In this document: positions 28,461 through 38,264 of the stretch, one piece after another
Layout of the letters: each line of letters opens with the position of its first letter
Position numbering within the stretch: the first letter of the stretch is position 1
Source of the DNA: an uncultured Ruminococcus sp.
Lineage (GTDB): Bacteria > Bacillota > Clostridia > Oscillospirales > Ruminococcaceae
Reading direction: 5' to 3'
Assembly (NCBI GenBank): GCA_910576995.1
Contig: CAJTLC010000001.1
Location: forward strand, 139,573 to 203,572
Length of the DNA: 64,000 nt
Program-made: the position numbers and the translations under genes
The notes under the pieces: generated by a model
Database searches by the model: none
What the model was told of the DNA's origin: nothing
What the model saw: the letters and a program-made list of their open reading frames with translations, nothing else

Positions 28461-29483
28461 ATGTTTAATATTGAACTTTTAAGCAAAAAGCGCAGGGAAA
28501 TAATGGGCGTTGCAATAATTTATGTAATTATTTTCCATTGTTACGGACGGCTTTCCGCAGATATCGGAATTCCGCTCCTTACGCCAATACTTCAAAACGG
28601 AAATATAGGCGTGGAGATATTTTTATTTTTGTCAGGAATAGGTTTGTATTTTTCCATGAGCAAAGACGAATCGATTCTGCCGTTTTATTCCAGAAGAATA
28701 ACAAGAGTGGTAGTACCATGGCTTATAATGTCTTTTCCCTATTGGGTTTTAAAATCATTGATAGTTGATAAAGATAGTATAGGCGGATTTCTTATGCACT
28801 GGAGCGGTCTTTCGTTCTGGGTTGACGGAATAACTACTGTATGGTATGTAGCTTTTATTATTCTTCTTTATTTTGCATATCCGTTCATATTCCGTCTGCA
28901 AAAAAAGAATGACTATTTTGTTATACTGACTGCTGCGGTAGTCGTTGTATTAAATACAATATTATTTTGTGTAAATGCAGATTATTATTCAAAGATAGAG
29001 ATAGCACTTACAAGAATACCTGTTTTTCTTCTGGGAAGTTATATGGGTTCTGTTTTGAAGAAGAAAAATTGGAATTCTAAAAAGCAGGCAGTATCTATTG
29101 TTTATATTGTACTTATGCTTGTTCTTTTTTTTATTGGAAAATACGCATCTTCTCTAAGCGAGGAAATGTCCGTATTATTTATCAGATATGGTGAGCAGTC
29201 GGTTGCATTTTTAATAATCATATGTTCATGTCTTATTTTTAATAAATTAACTGTAAAACCGATCGTTAGCGTATTTACGTTTATGGGAGGAATTACTCTT
29301 GAGGCATATCTGCTTCACGTGTTTATGCTGAATGTGGTAAGCCGTACGGGAATAGTAGAAAACAGCGGATATTTAGTTGTTTTTGGGGTAAAAACTGCAG
29401 TCATAGCGGTGTCAGTATTTTCTGCATGGGCTTTTTCAGCGATTTATACAAAATTTCTGAACAGGAATAAAAAGATTGCTTGA
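28461..29483 (+). CDS. Acyltransferase family 3 membrane protein (OafA-like)
   Basis: 340 residues with about ten membrane helices. It probably O-acetylates the surface glycan. The N-terminal RREIMGVAIIYVIIFHCYG carries the family histidine, and FLFLSGIGLYFSMSKD followed by FYSRRITRVVVPW is the usual second motif. It starts behind TTGGAGTG, 14 bases after the polymerase gene. Acyl substrate and target sugar are not readable. Confidence 0.88.
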   Translation: MFNIELLSKKRREIMGVAIIYVIIFHCYGRLSADIGIPLLTPILQNGNIGVEIFLFLSGIGLYFSMSKDESILPFYSRRITRVVVPWLIMSFPYWVLKSLIVDKDSIGGFLMHWSGLSFWVDGITTVWYVAFIILLYFAYPFIFRLQKKNDYFVILTAAVVVVLNTILFCVNADYYSKIEIALTRIPVFLLGSYMGSVLKKKNWNSKKQAVSIVYIVLMLVLFFIGKYASSLSEEMSVLFIRYGEQSVAFLIIICSCLIFNKLTVKPIVSVFTFMGGITLEAYLLHVFMLNVVSRTGIVENSGYLVVFGVKTAVIAVSVFSAWAFSAIYTKFLNRNKKIA

Positions 29484-29524
29484 TAGCTTGTATGAAACTG
29501 TTTTAATTAATAAGGATAGGAAAA

Positions 29525-30979
29525 ATGTTTAAAAAATTGCTTAACAAATACCGCTCGTTTCCGGTGACCGTAAGAGCCGCGTTCTGGTTTACGATCTGTA
29601 ATTTTGTGCTAAAAGGTATAAGTTTTGTATGTATGCCAATATATACAAGATTTTTGCCCGAAGAAGAATATGGCACGATGTCGCTTATCACTTCATATGA
29701 AGTGATATTTACTATAATCACAACGCTTGAGTTATATAACGGCGCATTTAATCGTGGTATACTGAAATTTAAAGAAGATGTAAAAACTTTCGAGCAGACT
29801 ATCGTCTTTTTATCGAATTTTTTGTCGCTGATATGGTTCGTGATAGTTATGTTGCTGAATAAGCCCTTCACGGATTTTACAGGCATATCTCTCGGAATGT
29901 TCGCGATCATGACGGTGTATTTCTTAACAAGATCAGCGTATGAATGCTGGCTGAATAAGAAAAGATTTGAATATAACTACAAGGCGGCGGTAACTATTAC
30001 ACTGCTGATGGCATTCATCTCAAATCTTGCTCCTATAATCACCATTAAAATTTTCGGAGCGACGGCATTTGTTAAAATTGTCAGTACTCTGGTTATCCAG
30101 ATCTTGTTTTCACTTCCGTTCTGGTTCAGAAATTTTGATTTTAAAAATTTGATCAGCAAGAAAAGCAATATTAAAAAATATCTTTCCTTTGCTTTGAAAT
30201 ATCAGCTTCCGCTCATTTTCCACTCAATCTCTTATTATATACTCGGTCAGTCGGATAAGATAATGATCGAAAAACTTACAAACAAAACCAACGTAGCCTT
30301 TTATTCCGTTACATACAGCTTCGCAAGCGTAATCATCATATTCCAGAATTCGCTGAATCAGGTTATCAAGCCGTGGCGTTTTCAAAAGCTTGATAAAGAT
30401 AAATTTGCCGACGTACGCAGTATGTCCAATATGATCATAGTCGTTGTCGGAGCTGTGATCTCAATCTTCATGATGCTTGTTCCCGAAGTATTCAAGCTTG
30501 TATTCAAGCCTAATTACTATGAAGCCCTTGAGATCGTTCCGGCTGTTACGGCAAGCGTGTATTTTATGTTCCTGTACACTCTTTTTGTTGATATTCAGTC
30601 GTTTTACGGAAAAACTACATATATTGCATACGCTTCAACCATATGCGCTGCGCTTAATATAGTCCTCAACTATTTTGGAATAAAAATGTTCGGATATTTT
30701 GCCTGCGCATATACAACGCTTATCTGTTACATTTTAATGTCGCTGCTTCACTTCATCTTTATGCGTATAACCTGCAAAAAAGAAAATGTAACGGAAAAGC
30801 CCGTGAATGCCGCATTTATATGGGGATTCAGCATGATTTTGCTTGTATTTTTCATATTTGTAGATTTGATATATGATTATGTGATAATCAGATATTCGAT
30901 ACTTCTTGCAATATGTGCGGCGATATTTATATTCAGAAAGAAATTAATGGCTGCATGGAAGCAGATAAAAAGTAAATAG
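29525..30979 (+). CDS. Oligosaccharide flippase (Wzx/MATE-like, PST family)
   Basis: 484 residues with about fourteen membrane helices and short polar loops. The segment FVCMPIYTRFLPEEEYG near the N-terminus is characteristic of polysaccharide flippases (compare MPLYTRLLSPEEYG in the family). It would carry lipid-linked glycan repeat units across the membrane for the EpsG-like polymerase. AAGGATAGGAAAA precedes the ATG. Confidence 0.9.
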   Translation: MFKKLLNKYRSFPVTVRAAFWFTICNFVLKGISFVCMPIYTRFLPEEEYGTMSLITSYEVIFTIITTLELYNGAFNRGILKFKEDVKTFEQTIVFLSNFLSLIWFVIVMLLNKPFTDFTGISLGMFAIMTVYFLTRSAYECWLNKKRFEYNYKAAVTITLLMAFISNLAPIITIKIFGATAFVKIVSTLVIQILFSLPFWFRNFDFKNLISKKSNIKKYLSFALKYQLPLIFHSISYYILGQSDKIMIEKLTNKTNVAFYSVTYSFASVIIIFQNSLNQVIKPWRFQKLDKDKFADVRSMSNMIIVVVGAVISIFMMLVPEVFKLVFKPNYYEALEIVPAVTASVYFMFLYTLFVDIQSFYGKTTYIAYASTICAALNIVLNYFGIKMFGYFACAYTTLICYILMSLLHFIFMRITCKKENVTEKPVNAAFIWGFSMILLVFFIFVDLIYDYVIIRYSILLAICAAIFIFRKKLMAAWKQIKSK

Positions 30980-30988
30980 GAGGCAAAA

Positions 30989-32044
30989 ATGAATCGTGAA
31001 TCTGTAATGAGAGAAGATATGGAATATATTTGCAGTGCGGAATATATTCCATGGGAAAAGTTGAAAAATAAAACTATTGTGATAACGGGAGGTACGGGTC
31101 TGATCGGTTCGACTCTTATTAGAGGACTTATCTGCGCCAATGCAGAGAAAAATCTTGATTTTAAGATAATTTCTCTTGTGAGAAGTCTCGAAAGGGTCGG
31201 CGAGGTTTTTACAGATGAAGAAATTGCAGAGGAATGTGTTGAATTTCGAGTATGCGACTTGAATTCTCCGATCTCCATGGATGAAAAAGCTGATTTTATT
31301 ATCCACGGAGCAAGTCCTACAGCAAGTGCATTTTTTGCGTCGCATCCTGTTGAAACAATAAAAACGGGATTGAATGGCACTCTTAATCTTCTTGATCTTG
31401 CCGTACAGAAGAATTCTGAAGCCTTTCTGTTTTTGTCAAGCATGGAAATGTACGGAAAAATTGAGACCGAAGAACCTCTTACGGAAGATAAACTGGGATA
31501 TATCGATCCTATCGTCATTAGAAATTGCTATCCAGAAACGAAACGTATGTGTGAGGCGCTTGCGGCTTCATATTCGGCGGAATACAATATAAGAGCAATG
31601 AGTTTGCGTCTTGCTCAGACATTCGGACCGGGAGTTTTGTACAATGACAAAAGAGTATTTGCGATGATGGCGAGATGCGCTATGAGGTCGGAAGATATTT
31701 TGCTTCAGACCAAGGGTCAGAGCCGGCATTCGTATCTTTATACGGCGCAGGCGGTCACGGCTATTCTGTGCGTTTTGCTTAACGGAACAGGCGGAAAGAG
31801 CTATAATGCGGCGAATCCCGAAACTTACTGTTCGATAGCGGAAATGGGCGAAATGGTTGCCGAGAAGATAGGCGGCGGAAAGATAAAAGTTAATTTTGCT
31901 GAAAACGGAGATGTTTCAAAATACCCGGATACAAGCTATCTTAATCTGTCAATCGAAGCAATTGGAAAATTGGGCTGGCGACCAATTGGCGATCTGATGT
32001 ATCTTTACGACCGCATGATATGTGCAATGGACTCAGAGGAATAA
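30989..32044 (+). CDS. NAD-dependent epimerase/dehydratase
   Basis: 351 residues, extended short-chain dehydrogenase fold. The Rossmann motif TGGTGLIGSTLIRG lies near residue 30, FLSSMEMYG carries the active-site Ser, and YPETK is the YxxxK pair. It acts on a nucleotide sugar or polyol phosphate of the surface glycan pathway; the substrate is unknown. AGGAGGC precedes the ATG. It ends four bases before the start of the kinase-like gene. Confidence 0.88.
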   Translation: MNRESVMREDMEYICSAEYIPWEKLKNKTIVITGGTGLIGSTLIRGLICANAEKNLDFKIISLVRSLERVGEVFTDEEIAEECVEFRVCDLNSPISMDEKADFIIHGASPTASAFFASHPVETIKTGLNGTLNLLDLAVQKNSEAFLFLSSMEMYGKIETEEPLTEDKLGYIDPIVIRNCYPETKRMCEALAASYSAEYNIRAMSLRLAQTFGPGVLYNDKRVFAMMARCAMRSEDILLQTKGQSRHSYLYTAQAVTAILCVLLNGTGGKSYNAANPETYCSIAEMGEMVAEKIGGGKIKVNFAENGDVSKYPDTSYLNLSIEAIGKLGWRPIGDLMYLYDRMICAMDSEE

Positions 32045-32048
32045 CGAA

Positions 32049-32627
32049 ATGAATCATATTTTTTATATTATGGGAAAAAGTTCCTCAGGCAAGGATACTG
32101 TGTATAAGAAAATTCTTAAGGACCTGGAATTGAATCCGCTTGTTCTTTGTACGACGAGACCTATGAGGGAGAATGAACAGCAGGGCAGAGAATATAATTT
32201 TGTTGACAGGGAATATTTCGATAGTCTTATGTTGGAAAATAAAATTATCGAAAAACGCATCTATAATACGGTTTATGGCGAGTGGATATATTTCACTTCC
32301 GAAGAAAGCGTCGATCTTCATAAGGGAAATTATCTTGGGATCGGAACTCTTGAATCATATGTGAAAATGAGAGATCATTTCGGAGCTGAAACAGTGATTC
32401 CGATATATATAGAAGTCGAGGACGGATTAAGGCTGACTCGCGCTATCCAGAGGGAACAAAACGAAAAACAGCCGAAATATACCGAAATGTGCCGACGTTT
32501 TATTGCCGATTCCGCTGATTTTTCGGAAGAGAATCTTGCTGCAGCGGGAATTGAAAAGCGATTCGACAACGGCGGAGATATTGAAGAGTGCATATACAAA
32601 ATAAAAGAATTTATCGAACAGGTTTGA
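32049..32627 (+). CDS. Guanylate-kinase-like P-loop protein in the glycan operon
   Basis: 192 residues. It shows the guanylate kinase fold: the P-loop GKSSSGKDT at the N-terminus (canonical Gmk has GPSGVGKGT), [19 protein letters not shown] as the GMP-binding region, then GTLESY. It is unusual as a passenger in a polysaccharide operon and is probably not the only guanylate kinase of the cell. It could phosphorylate a nucleoside monophosphate released by the transferases, or another acceptor. Start at 32049 behind GAGGAATAA; the longer in-frame opening overlaps the previous gene and has no ribosome site. Confidence 0.8.
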   Translation: MNHIFYIMGKSSSGKDTVYKKILKDLELNPLVLCTTRPMRENEQQGREYNFVDREYFDSLMLENKIIEKRIYNTVYGEWIYFTSEESVDLHKGNYLGIGTLESYVKMRDHFGAETVIPIYIEVEDGLRLTRAIQREQNEKQPKYTEMCRRFIADSADFSEENLAAAGIEKRFDNGGDIEECIYKIKEFIEQV

Positions 32628-32643
32628 TAAGAAGGAGAAGAAT

Positions 32644-33663
32644 ATGACTATTATTGTTACAGGCGGAGCAGGTTTTATCGGCTCTAATTTTGTGTTTCAT
32701 ATGCTCGGCGCACATCCCGATTACAGGATCGTGTGTGTTGACAAGCTGACATATGCCGGAAATCTTTCTACTCTCGAAAGCGTAATGGACAATCCAAATT
32801 TCCGTTTCTGCAAACTTGATATTTGCGATAGAGAGGGGATAGACAAGCTTTTTGATGAAGAAAAGCCCGATATCGTTGTGAATTTTGCAGCGGAATCTCA
32901 CGTTGATCGCTCTATAGAAAATCCGGAAATATTCCTGCAAACGAATATAATCGGCACTTCCGTTATGATGGACGCTTCCAGAAAGTACGGCGTAAAGCGC
33001 TACCATCAGGTTTCGACTGACGAGGTTTACGGCGATCTTCCGCTTGACAGACCCGATCTTTTCTTCACGGAAACAACTCCCATTCATACAAGTTCGCCGT
33101 ATAGTTCATCCAAAGCGGGCGCTGATCTTCTTGTTCTCGCTTATTACAGAACTTACGGTCTGCCCGTGACGATCTCAAGATGTTCGAATAACTACGGTCC
33201 GTATCACTTCCCCGAAAAGCTTATCCCGCTTATGATAGCGAATGCGCTGGCGGATAAGCCTCTCCCCGTTTACGGAAAGGGCGAAAACGTTCGTGACTGG
33301 CTGTATGTTGAGGATCATTGCAAGGCTATCGATCTTATCATTCACAATGGCAAGGTAGGCGAAGTTTACAATGTAGGCGGACATAATGAAATGAAGAATA
33401 TTGATATTGTAAAGCTTATATGTAAGGAACTTGGCAAGCCCGAGACTCTTATCACCTATGTTGCCGATAGAAAGGGTCACGATATGCGTTATGCGATCGA
33501 CCCCACGAAGATACACAACGAACTCGGCTGGCTGCCCGAAACTAAATTTGCTGATGGTATCAAGAAAACCATAAAGTGGTATCTCGATAATGAGAAGTGG
33601 TGGAAGGATATTATTTCGGGCGATTATCAGAATTATTACGATAGAATGTACAGCAACAGATAA
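32644..33663 (+). CDS. rfbB: dTDP-glucose 4,6-dehydratase
   Basis: Second step of dTDP-L-rhamnose synthesis. 339 residues with [16 protein letters not shown] (NAD binding), [15 protein letters not shown], the catalytic STDEVYGDL and YSSSKAG. All expected active-site motifs are present and length is normal. AGAAGGAGAAG precedes the ATG. It leads the four-gene rhamnose cassette, here in the order B-D-C-A. Confidence 0.96.
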   Translation: MTIIVTGGAGFIGSNFVFHMLGAHPDYRIVCVDKLTYAGNLSTLESVMDNPNFRFCKLDICDREGIDKLFDEEKPDIVVNFAAESHVDRSIENPEIFLQTNIIGTSVMMDASRKYGVKRYHQVSTDEVYGDLPLDRPDLFFTETTPIHTSSPYSSSKAGADLLVLAYYRTYGLPVTISRCSNNYGPYHFPEKLIPLMIANALADKPLPVYGKGENVRDWLYVEDHCKAIDLIIHNGKVGEVYNVGGHNEMKNIDIVKLICKELGKPETLITYVADRKGHDMRYAIDPTKIHNELGWLPETKFADGIKKTIKWYLDNEKWWKDIISGDYQNYYDRMYSNR

Positions 33664-33672
33664 GAGGTTTAT

Positions 33673-34533
33673 ATGAAAGTATTGGTAACAGGAGTCAAGG
33701 GGCAGCTTGGCTATGATGTGGTCGGAGAGCTGACCAAAAGAGGTCACGAAGCCGTGGGAGTCGATATTGATGAAATGGATATTACGGATGCAGAATCCGT
33801 AGCTAAAGTTATAGGCGAAGCCGCTCCCGATGCAGTCATTCACTGCGCCGCATGGACGGCTGTAGACGCCGCCGAGGATGAGGAAAACATATCGAAAGTG
33901 AGAGCAGTTAACGTTGACGGTACACGGAATATTGCGGAGATCTGCAAAAAACTCAATTGCAGAATGGTATATATTTCCACTGACTATGTTTTCAACGGTC
34001 AGGGAAGCGAGCCTTGGCAACCTGACTGCAAGGAATACTCGCCGCTGAATGTTTACGGTCAGTCGAAGCTTGATGGAGAATTGGCAGTATCCGAAATATT
34101 GGAAAAATATTTTATCGTCCGTATTGCATGGGTTTTCGGTAAAAACGGCAATAATTTCATTAAGACCATGCTGAATATCGGAAAAAAATATCCCGAACTC
34201 AGGGTAGTATGCGATCAGATAGGTACTCCGACTTACACTTACGATCTTGCCCGGCTTTTGGTCGATATGGTTGAAACCGAAAAATACGGCTATTACCATG
34301 CTACGAATGAGGGCGGTTATATTTCGTGGTACGATTTTGCCTGTGAAATATTCCGTCAGGCAGGCTACGATACCAAGGTAAATCCCGTGACTACCGAAGA
34401 ATACGGAATTTCCAAGGCGGCGCGTCCGTTCAACAGCCGTCTCGATAAATCAAAATTGATTGAAAACGGATTCGAGCCGCTGCCGCCATGGCAGGACGCT
34501 CTCGCAAGATATTTAAAGGAGATTGAATACTAA
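33673..34533 (+). CDS. rfbD: dTDP-4-dehydrorhamnose reductase
   Basis: Last step of dTDP-L-rhamnose synthesis. 286 residues with VTGVKGQLGYDV at the N-terminus, CAAWTAVDAAEDEE, YISTDYVFNGQG and the catalytic YGQSK. Normal length. It starts nine bases after rfbB, behind AAGAGGT, and its stop overlaps the rfbC start (TAATG). Confidence 0.96.
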   Translation: MKVLVTGVKGQLGYDVVGELTKRGHEAVGVDIDEMDITDAESVAKVIGEAAPDAVIHCAAWTAVDAAEDEENISKVRAVNVDGTRNIAEICKKLNCRMVYISTDYVFNGQGSEPWQPDCKEYSPLNVYGQSKLDGELAVSEILEKYFIVRIAWVFGKNGNNFIKTMLNIGKKYPELRVVCDQIGTPTYTYDLARLLVDMVETEKYGYYHATNEGGYISWYDFACEIFRQAGYDTKVNPVTTEEYGISKAARPFNSRLDKSKLIENGFEPLPPWQDALARYLKEIEY

Positions 34534-35117
34534 TGGGACAGATCAAAGTTGAAAAAAACGTCGGAGGCATTGAGGGGCTTTGCGTTATCGAGCCTGCCGT
34601 TCACAAGGACAGCCGCGGTTACTTCATGGAAACTTATAACAAAAGAGATATGCATGACGCGGGAATCGATCTTGATTTTGTGCAGGACAATCAGTCGTGT
34701 TCAACGAAAGGCGTACTTCGCGGACTTCATTATCAGATAAATCATCCGCAGGATAAGCTGGTTCGCGTTATTAAAGGCGCAGTTTATGACGTTGTCGTTG
34801 ATATGAGAAAAGAAAGTCCGACGTTTGGCAAGTGGTACGGAATCCTGCTTACTGAGGAAAACAAAAAGCAGTTTCTTATTCCCAAAAACTTTGCTCACGG
34901 ATTTATCGTACTGTCTGATATTGCGGAATTTTGCTACAAAGTAACTGATTTCTGGTATCCCAACGACGAGGGCGGACTTATATGGAACGACGCGGATATT
35001 GCAGTCGATTGGATGATGCCCGAAAACATGACTGCCGACGATCTTGAACTTTCCGATAAGGATAGGGCAAATATTACTTTCAGGCAGTATTGCGAAGAAA
35101 GGGGCATAAAAATATGA
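34533..35117 (+). CDS. rfbC: dTDP-4-dehydrorhamnose 3,5-epimerase
   Basis: Cupin-fold epimerase, third reaction of dTDP-L-rhamnose synthesis. 194 residues with [31 protein letters not shown] (the catalytic His) and [10 protein letters not shown]. One-base overlap with rfbD and four-base overlap (ATGA) with rfbA show tight coupling. AAAGGAGATT upstream. Confidence 0.96.
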   Translation: MGQIKVEKNVGGIEGLCVIEPAVHKDSRGYFMETYNKRDMHDAGIDLDFVQDNQSCSTKGVLRGLHYQINHPQDKLVRVIKGAVYDVVVDMRKESPTFGKWYGILLTEENKKQFLIPKNFAHGFIVLSDIAEFCYKVTDFWYPNDEGGLIWNDADIAVDWMMPENMTADDLELSDKDRANITFRQYCEERGIKI

Positions 35118-36004
35118 AAGGTATAGTTCTTGCGGGAGGTTCGGGAACTCGGCTTTATCCGCTTACTAAAGTAACGTCAAAACAATTGCTTCCGATTTAC
35201 GATAAGCCGATGATCTACTATCCGCTGTCAGTGCTGATGGATGCTGGAATACGCGATATCCTCATAATCTCCACTCCGGATGATACTCCGCGCTTTGAAA
35301 ATCTTCTGGGCGACGGTCATCAATTTGGAATCAAATTGCAGTATGCCGTTCAGAAATCTCCTGACGGTCTTGCGCAGGCATTTATAATCGGCAAGGAATT
35401 TATCGGAAATGATTGCTGCGCGATGATATTGGGCGATAATATCTTTGCGGGACATGGACTGAAAAAGCGTTTGAAAGCTGCCGCTGAAAATGCCGAATCA
35501 GGAAAGGGCGCGACGGTTTTTGGTTACTATGTTGACGATCCCGAACGTTTTGGAATTGTAGAATTCGATAAGAACGGCAAGGCAGTTTCTATTGAAGAGA
35601 AGCCTGACGTACCAAAATCGAATTATTGCGTGACTGGACTGTATTTTTATGATAATCGTGTTGTTGAATATGCGAAGAATCTTACTCCCTCGGCAAGGGG
35701 AGAGTTGGAGATCACCGATCTTAACAGGATATACCTTGAAAATGACAATCTAAATGTTGAGATTCTCGGACAGGGATTTACATGGCTCGATACGGGAACT
35801 CACGAGAGTCTTGTTGAGGCTACAAATTTTGTAAAAACTGTTGAAGATCATCAGCACAGAAAAATCTCCTGTCTTGAGGAAATCGCGTATCTTAACGGAT
35901 GGATCAGCAAGGATGAATTGCTTGAAAACAGCAAGGATTTGATGAAGAATCAGTATGGCGCGTATCTCATGGACGTTATTAACGGCAAATTTATCGATAT
36001 ATAA
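35114..36004 (+). CDS. rfbA: Glucose-1-phosphate thymidylyltransferase
   Basis: First step of dTDP-L-rhamnose synthesis: dTTP plus glucose-1-phosphate gives dTDP-glucose. 296 residues with [13 protein letters not shown] at the N-terminus, [11 protein letters not shown], and LGDNIFAG. Start at 35114 overlaps the rfbC stop and has GAAAGGGGC upstream; an earlier in-frame start would overlap rfbC more deeply and lacks a site. It is the last gene of the operon; a hairpin with a T-run follows at about 36068. Confidence 0.95.
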   Translation: MKGIVLAGGSGTRLYPLTKVTSKQLLPIYDKPMIYYPLSVLMDAGIRDILIISTPDDTPRFENLLGDGHQFGIKLQYAVQKSPDGLAQAFIIGKEFIGNDCCAMILGDNIFAGHGLKKRLKAAAENAESGKGATVFGYYVDDPERFGIVEFDKNGKAVSIEEKPDVPKSNYCVTGLYFYDNRVVEYAKNLTPSARGELEITDLNRIYLENDNLNVEILGQGFTWLDTGTHESLVEATNFVKTVEDHQHRKISCLEEIAYLNGWISKDELLENSKDLMKNQYGAYLMDVINGKFIDI

Positions 36005-36067
36005 CCTCCGAAGCGCCTCTTAATCCTGCACCATTCGGCAATTCTACAGTTTTAGAACAGATCTAAA

Positions 36068-36098
36068 ATGCGTTCTGTATTTACGGGACGCTTTTTTC
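36068..36098 (+). terminator. Probable terminator of the glycan operon
   Basis: GCGTTC at 36070-36075 pairs with GGGACGC at 36086-36092 (one G-U pair), followed by TTTTTT. It lies 65 bases after the rfbA stop. Confidence 0.75.
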
Positions 36099-36160
36099 AT
36101 AAAAACTTGTATTCAGCAATAATTTTATGTAATGACAGAAAATTAGGGAGTGTTGACACT

Positions 36161-36324
36161 AGAGCGTGTTCACATAAAATAAATGTGCGGATTTTCGAGC
36201 ATAATTTTGACGAATACAAGACGAAAATATGCAGGCGGGCTGACGCCCGTCAAATGTTTTCAACGCAGTAGTCGCCAAAATTTGCCGAAAAGACGTGCAT
36301 TCTATTTTTATATGAACACGCTCT
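36161..36324. repeat. Palindromic dispersed repeat, complete copy (164 bp)
   Basis: The ends AGAGCGTGTTCACATAAAAT and (read inward from the right) AGAGCGTGTTCATATAAAAA form inverted repeats continuing for about 35 bp. Inside are the two family cores, GCGGATTTTCGAGCATAATT at the left and TTGCCGAAAAGACGTGCA at the right, plus an inner hairpin GCGGGCTGACGCCCG. No open frame of note. It separates the glycan operon from a PadR regulator. Confidence 0.9.
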
Positions 36325-36390
36325 AAAATAGTGTGTAAAATTCTGCCCAAAAGATGCGTTTTAGGCTTTGCGTCAATATGCCCTAAAAAA

Positions 36391-36422
36391 TAAAGCGGCG
36401 CTATGTACAAATACATAGCGCC
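36391..36422 (-). terminator. Terminator of the padR-family gene
   Basis: A perfect 11-bp stem GGCGCTATGTA/TACATAGCGCC with a four-base loop at 36397-36422. Read on the minus strand it is followed by GCTTTATTTTTT, 38 bases after the padR stop. Confidence 0.88.
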
Positions 36423-36459
36423 ATACTTAGTGCATAAAATAAAATTTTGTCCGATCTTA

Positions 36460-36813
36460 TCAATCGTTCTTTTCTTCTTCTTTGGGCTGATAATTGATAA
36501 TATTGTTGAAGCCGTCTGTGATATAGTAATACTCAGACTTCAGCTTCTCAAGATATTCCTTGCCCAAATCAGTGAGATGGTAGTAAATTCTTGTTCTGCG
36601 CTTTCCTACGATCTGCTCTTTATCAGTAATGATATTCTTATCAATGAGTCGATAAAGAACAGGGTAAAGCGAACTGTACTTGATCACGAATTTACCGTCA
36701 CTTCTTGCTTCAAGCTCTCGGAGCAATTCATAACCGTACATATCACGCTCCGAAAGGAGGTGCAGAAGTACAATTTCGATTATTCCTCTCTTGAAATGTT
36801 CGCGAACCTGCAT
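36460..36813 (-). CDS. PadR-family transcriptional regulator
   Basis: 117 residues: winged-helix DNA-binding protein with the typical EIVLLHLLSERDMYGYELLR, YSSLYPVLYRLIDKNIIT and RRTRIYYHLTDLGKEYLEKL. The C-terminal helix is short and ends with an acidic tail. PadR proteins commonly repress efflux or envelope-stress genes; the target here is unknown, as its own neighbourhood carries no obvious partner. GAGGGAC precedes the ATG. The 440 bases upstream to the dockerin gene hold only AT-rich sequence and that gene's terminator. Confidence 0.92.
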   Translation of the reverse strand: MQVREHFKRGIIEIVLLHLLSERDMYGYELLRELEARSDGKFVIKYSSLYPVLYRLIDKNIITDKEQIVGKRRTRIYYHLTDLGKEYLEKLKSEYYYITDGFNNIINYQPKEEEKND

Positions 36814-37182
36814 TTTTTAGTCCCTCTTTTCTTTAAAAATTTTTGCTTTATTCGATCTTTGAATCGAATGGGGGAACAATAGTCATAGTGCGTTTAAATG
36901 GACTAATAACGCACATAGATTATTTTCTGATGTTTGCTGCCAAGGGTTAAATTAATAAAAATAATATATTAATCGATGAAATTCGTTTATTTACGGCAAG
37001 TATTGTATACAGAAACAGATATGTTCCACTATTCTTATATTATAACAGATTTTTTTGTAAATGTAAAGGCTTTTTTGAGGAAAATACGAGATATAAAAAA
37101 AATATATATTATATTATGACGTTCGCAGGCTATACTATCGGGAAAATATTAAAATATCACTAAAAAGCTTATTTTTTATTTC

Positions 37183-37220
37183 ATTATAAAACTGCCGTGC
37201 CGGTTTCAGGAACGGCAGCT
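37183..37220 (-). terminator. Terminator of the small dockerin protein gene
   Basis: CTGCCGT at 37192-37198 pairs with ACGGCAG at 37212-37218; on the minus strand a TTTTATAA run follows. It lies 38 bases after the stop of the dockerin protein gene. The rest of the 36814-37257 gap is AT-rich and holds nothing else I can name. Confidence 0.85.
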
Positions 37221-37257
37221 TTAGTAATTTAATTTTCTAACGGAAGCATAAACTTAA

Positions 37258-38196
37258 TTATCTTTTAACAAATTCGCGCATATTAACAGCAACTTCGCCA
37301 GGAGCTAATGTAGATATATAAGCGTAATATGAGAGAATCATTGAAGCGTCGTCGGGCATGAGAACGTTGTCCGCGACAACGTCGGCAGCAAGAAATTCTT
37401 CGGTTGTAAATTCGTATTCGCCGCCGGTAGATTTTCTCGCATATGCCGATAAAGCGAGAGAAGAATCCATCGGTTCGATAGCGCCGTCGTTATTTACGTC
37501 GCCAAGATTATAGCCAGTGACTCTGATTTTCATATTTTTCATGTTCGGCTCATTCATTACTGAGCCGTTATCGGTTCTAAATCCTGCTGTGGAAGTCTGA
37601 GCTCCCTCCGAAGAGTTTGCTTCACTGACAAAATTGATCTCATATTCGCCGTAAGGGATAAATTTGTCAAATACCATATCAAAGCTTGTGAGGGGGTAAT
37701 CATCGGATTTTTCACCGTATGGCTCTAAAGTGAGGTATTCGTACATCTGCTGAGCAGAGCAGGTAAAGATTGCAACGTTACTTGAACTTATCGACGCCAT
37801 CGTGCCGTACTTCGTTTTCATACCGGTGAGAAGGTTTCCTTCTTCATCGGTCTGGGCGTATGCGAACGGCTTGATAGTTTCACTGCCGGCAGGAATAGGA
37901 TTTAAAACGTTGTCAAGGGTTATAAAACTGGTATTGCTTTTCCAGCGGGGATTTACGAACCAGCATGAGAGCGACTCGTCCTGAAAGAAAACGTCTGCGG
38001 AAATAGTAAGTCCGCCGTTTTCGAGCAGTGTGTCTCGCGTAACTACGATAGTGCCGTCGCTTTCAATAGTAATGTCTGGCGACTCCTTGGGCGTAAAGTA
38101 AAAAAGCGATTCGGGACCTTCTGCGCTGGAGATCAGCGGGGCTGCCATGGATGCGGTCATGATAATCGACACGGCAGCAGAGATTAATTTTTTCAT
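37258..38196 (-). CDS. Secreted dockerin-containing protein, unknown N-terminal module
   Basis: 312 residues. A signal peptide (about 1-25, MKKLISAAVSIIMTASMAAP) is followed by a 200-residue beta-rich domain I cannot assign to an enzyme family; it shows a cohesin-like or carbohydrate-binding-like alternation but no catalytic motif. A C-terminal type I dockerin has a clear first calcium repeat, GDVNNDGAIEPMDSSLALSAY. The second repeat is AADVVADNVLMPDDASMILS, where the usual D-x-N-x-D pattern is weakened. It is likely exported and attached to a cohesin scaffold. AAAGGAGAAAAAAC precedes the ATG. Confidence 0.82.
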   Translation of the reverse strand: MKKLISAAVSIIMTASMAAPLISSAEGPESLFYFTPKESPDITIESDGTIVVTRDTLLENGGLTISADVFFQDESLSCWFVNPRWKSNTSFITLDNVLNPIPAGSETIKPFAYAQTDEEGNLLTGMKTKYGTMASISSSNVAIFTCSAQQMYEYLTLEPYGEKSDDYPLTSFDMVFDKFIPYGEYEINFVSEANSSEGAQTSTAGFRTDNGSVMNEPNMKNMKIRVTGYNLGDVNNDGAIEPMDSSLALSAYARKSTGGEYEFTTEEFLAADVVADNVLMPDDASMILSYYAYISTLAPGEVAVNMREFVKR

Positions 38197-38264
38197 GTTT
38201 TTTCTCCTTTAATTATATTTGTTGACTTGTTAGAAAACTTTCAAACAAGACTTTATAACGGAAT

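Noticed and set aside
33175..34299. 374-codon open frame on the minus strand
   Set aside because: Antisense to rfbB and rfbD, both of which have all catalytic motifs; a codon-bias shadow.
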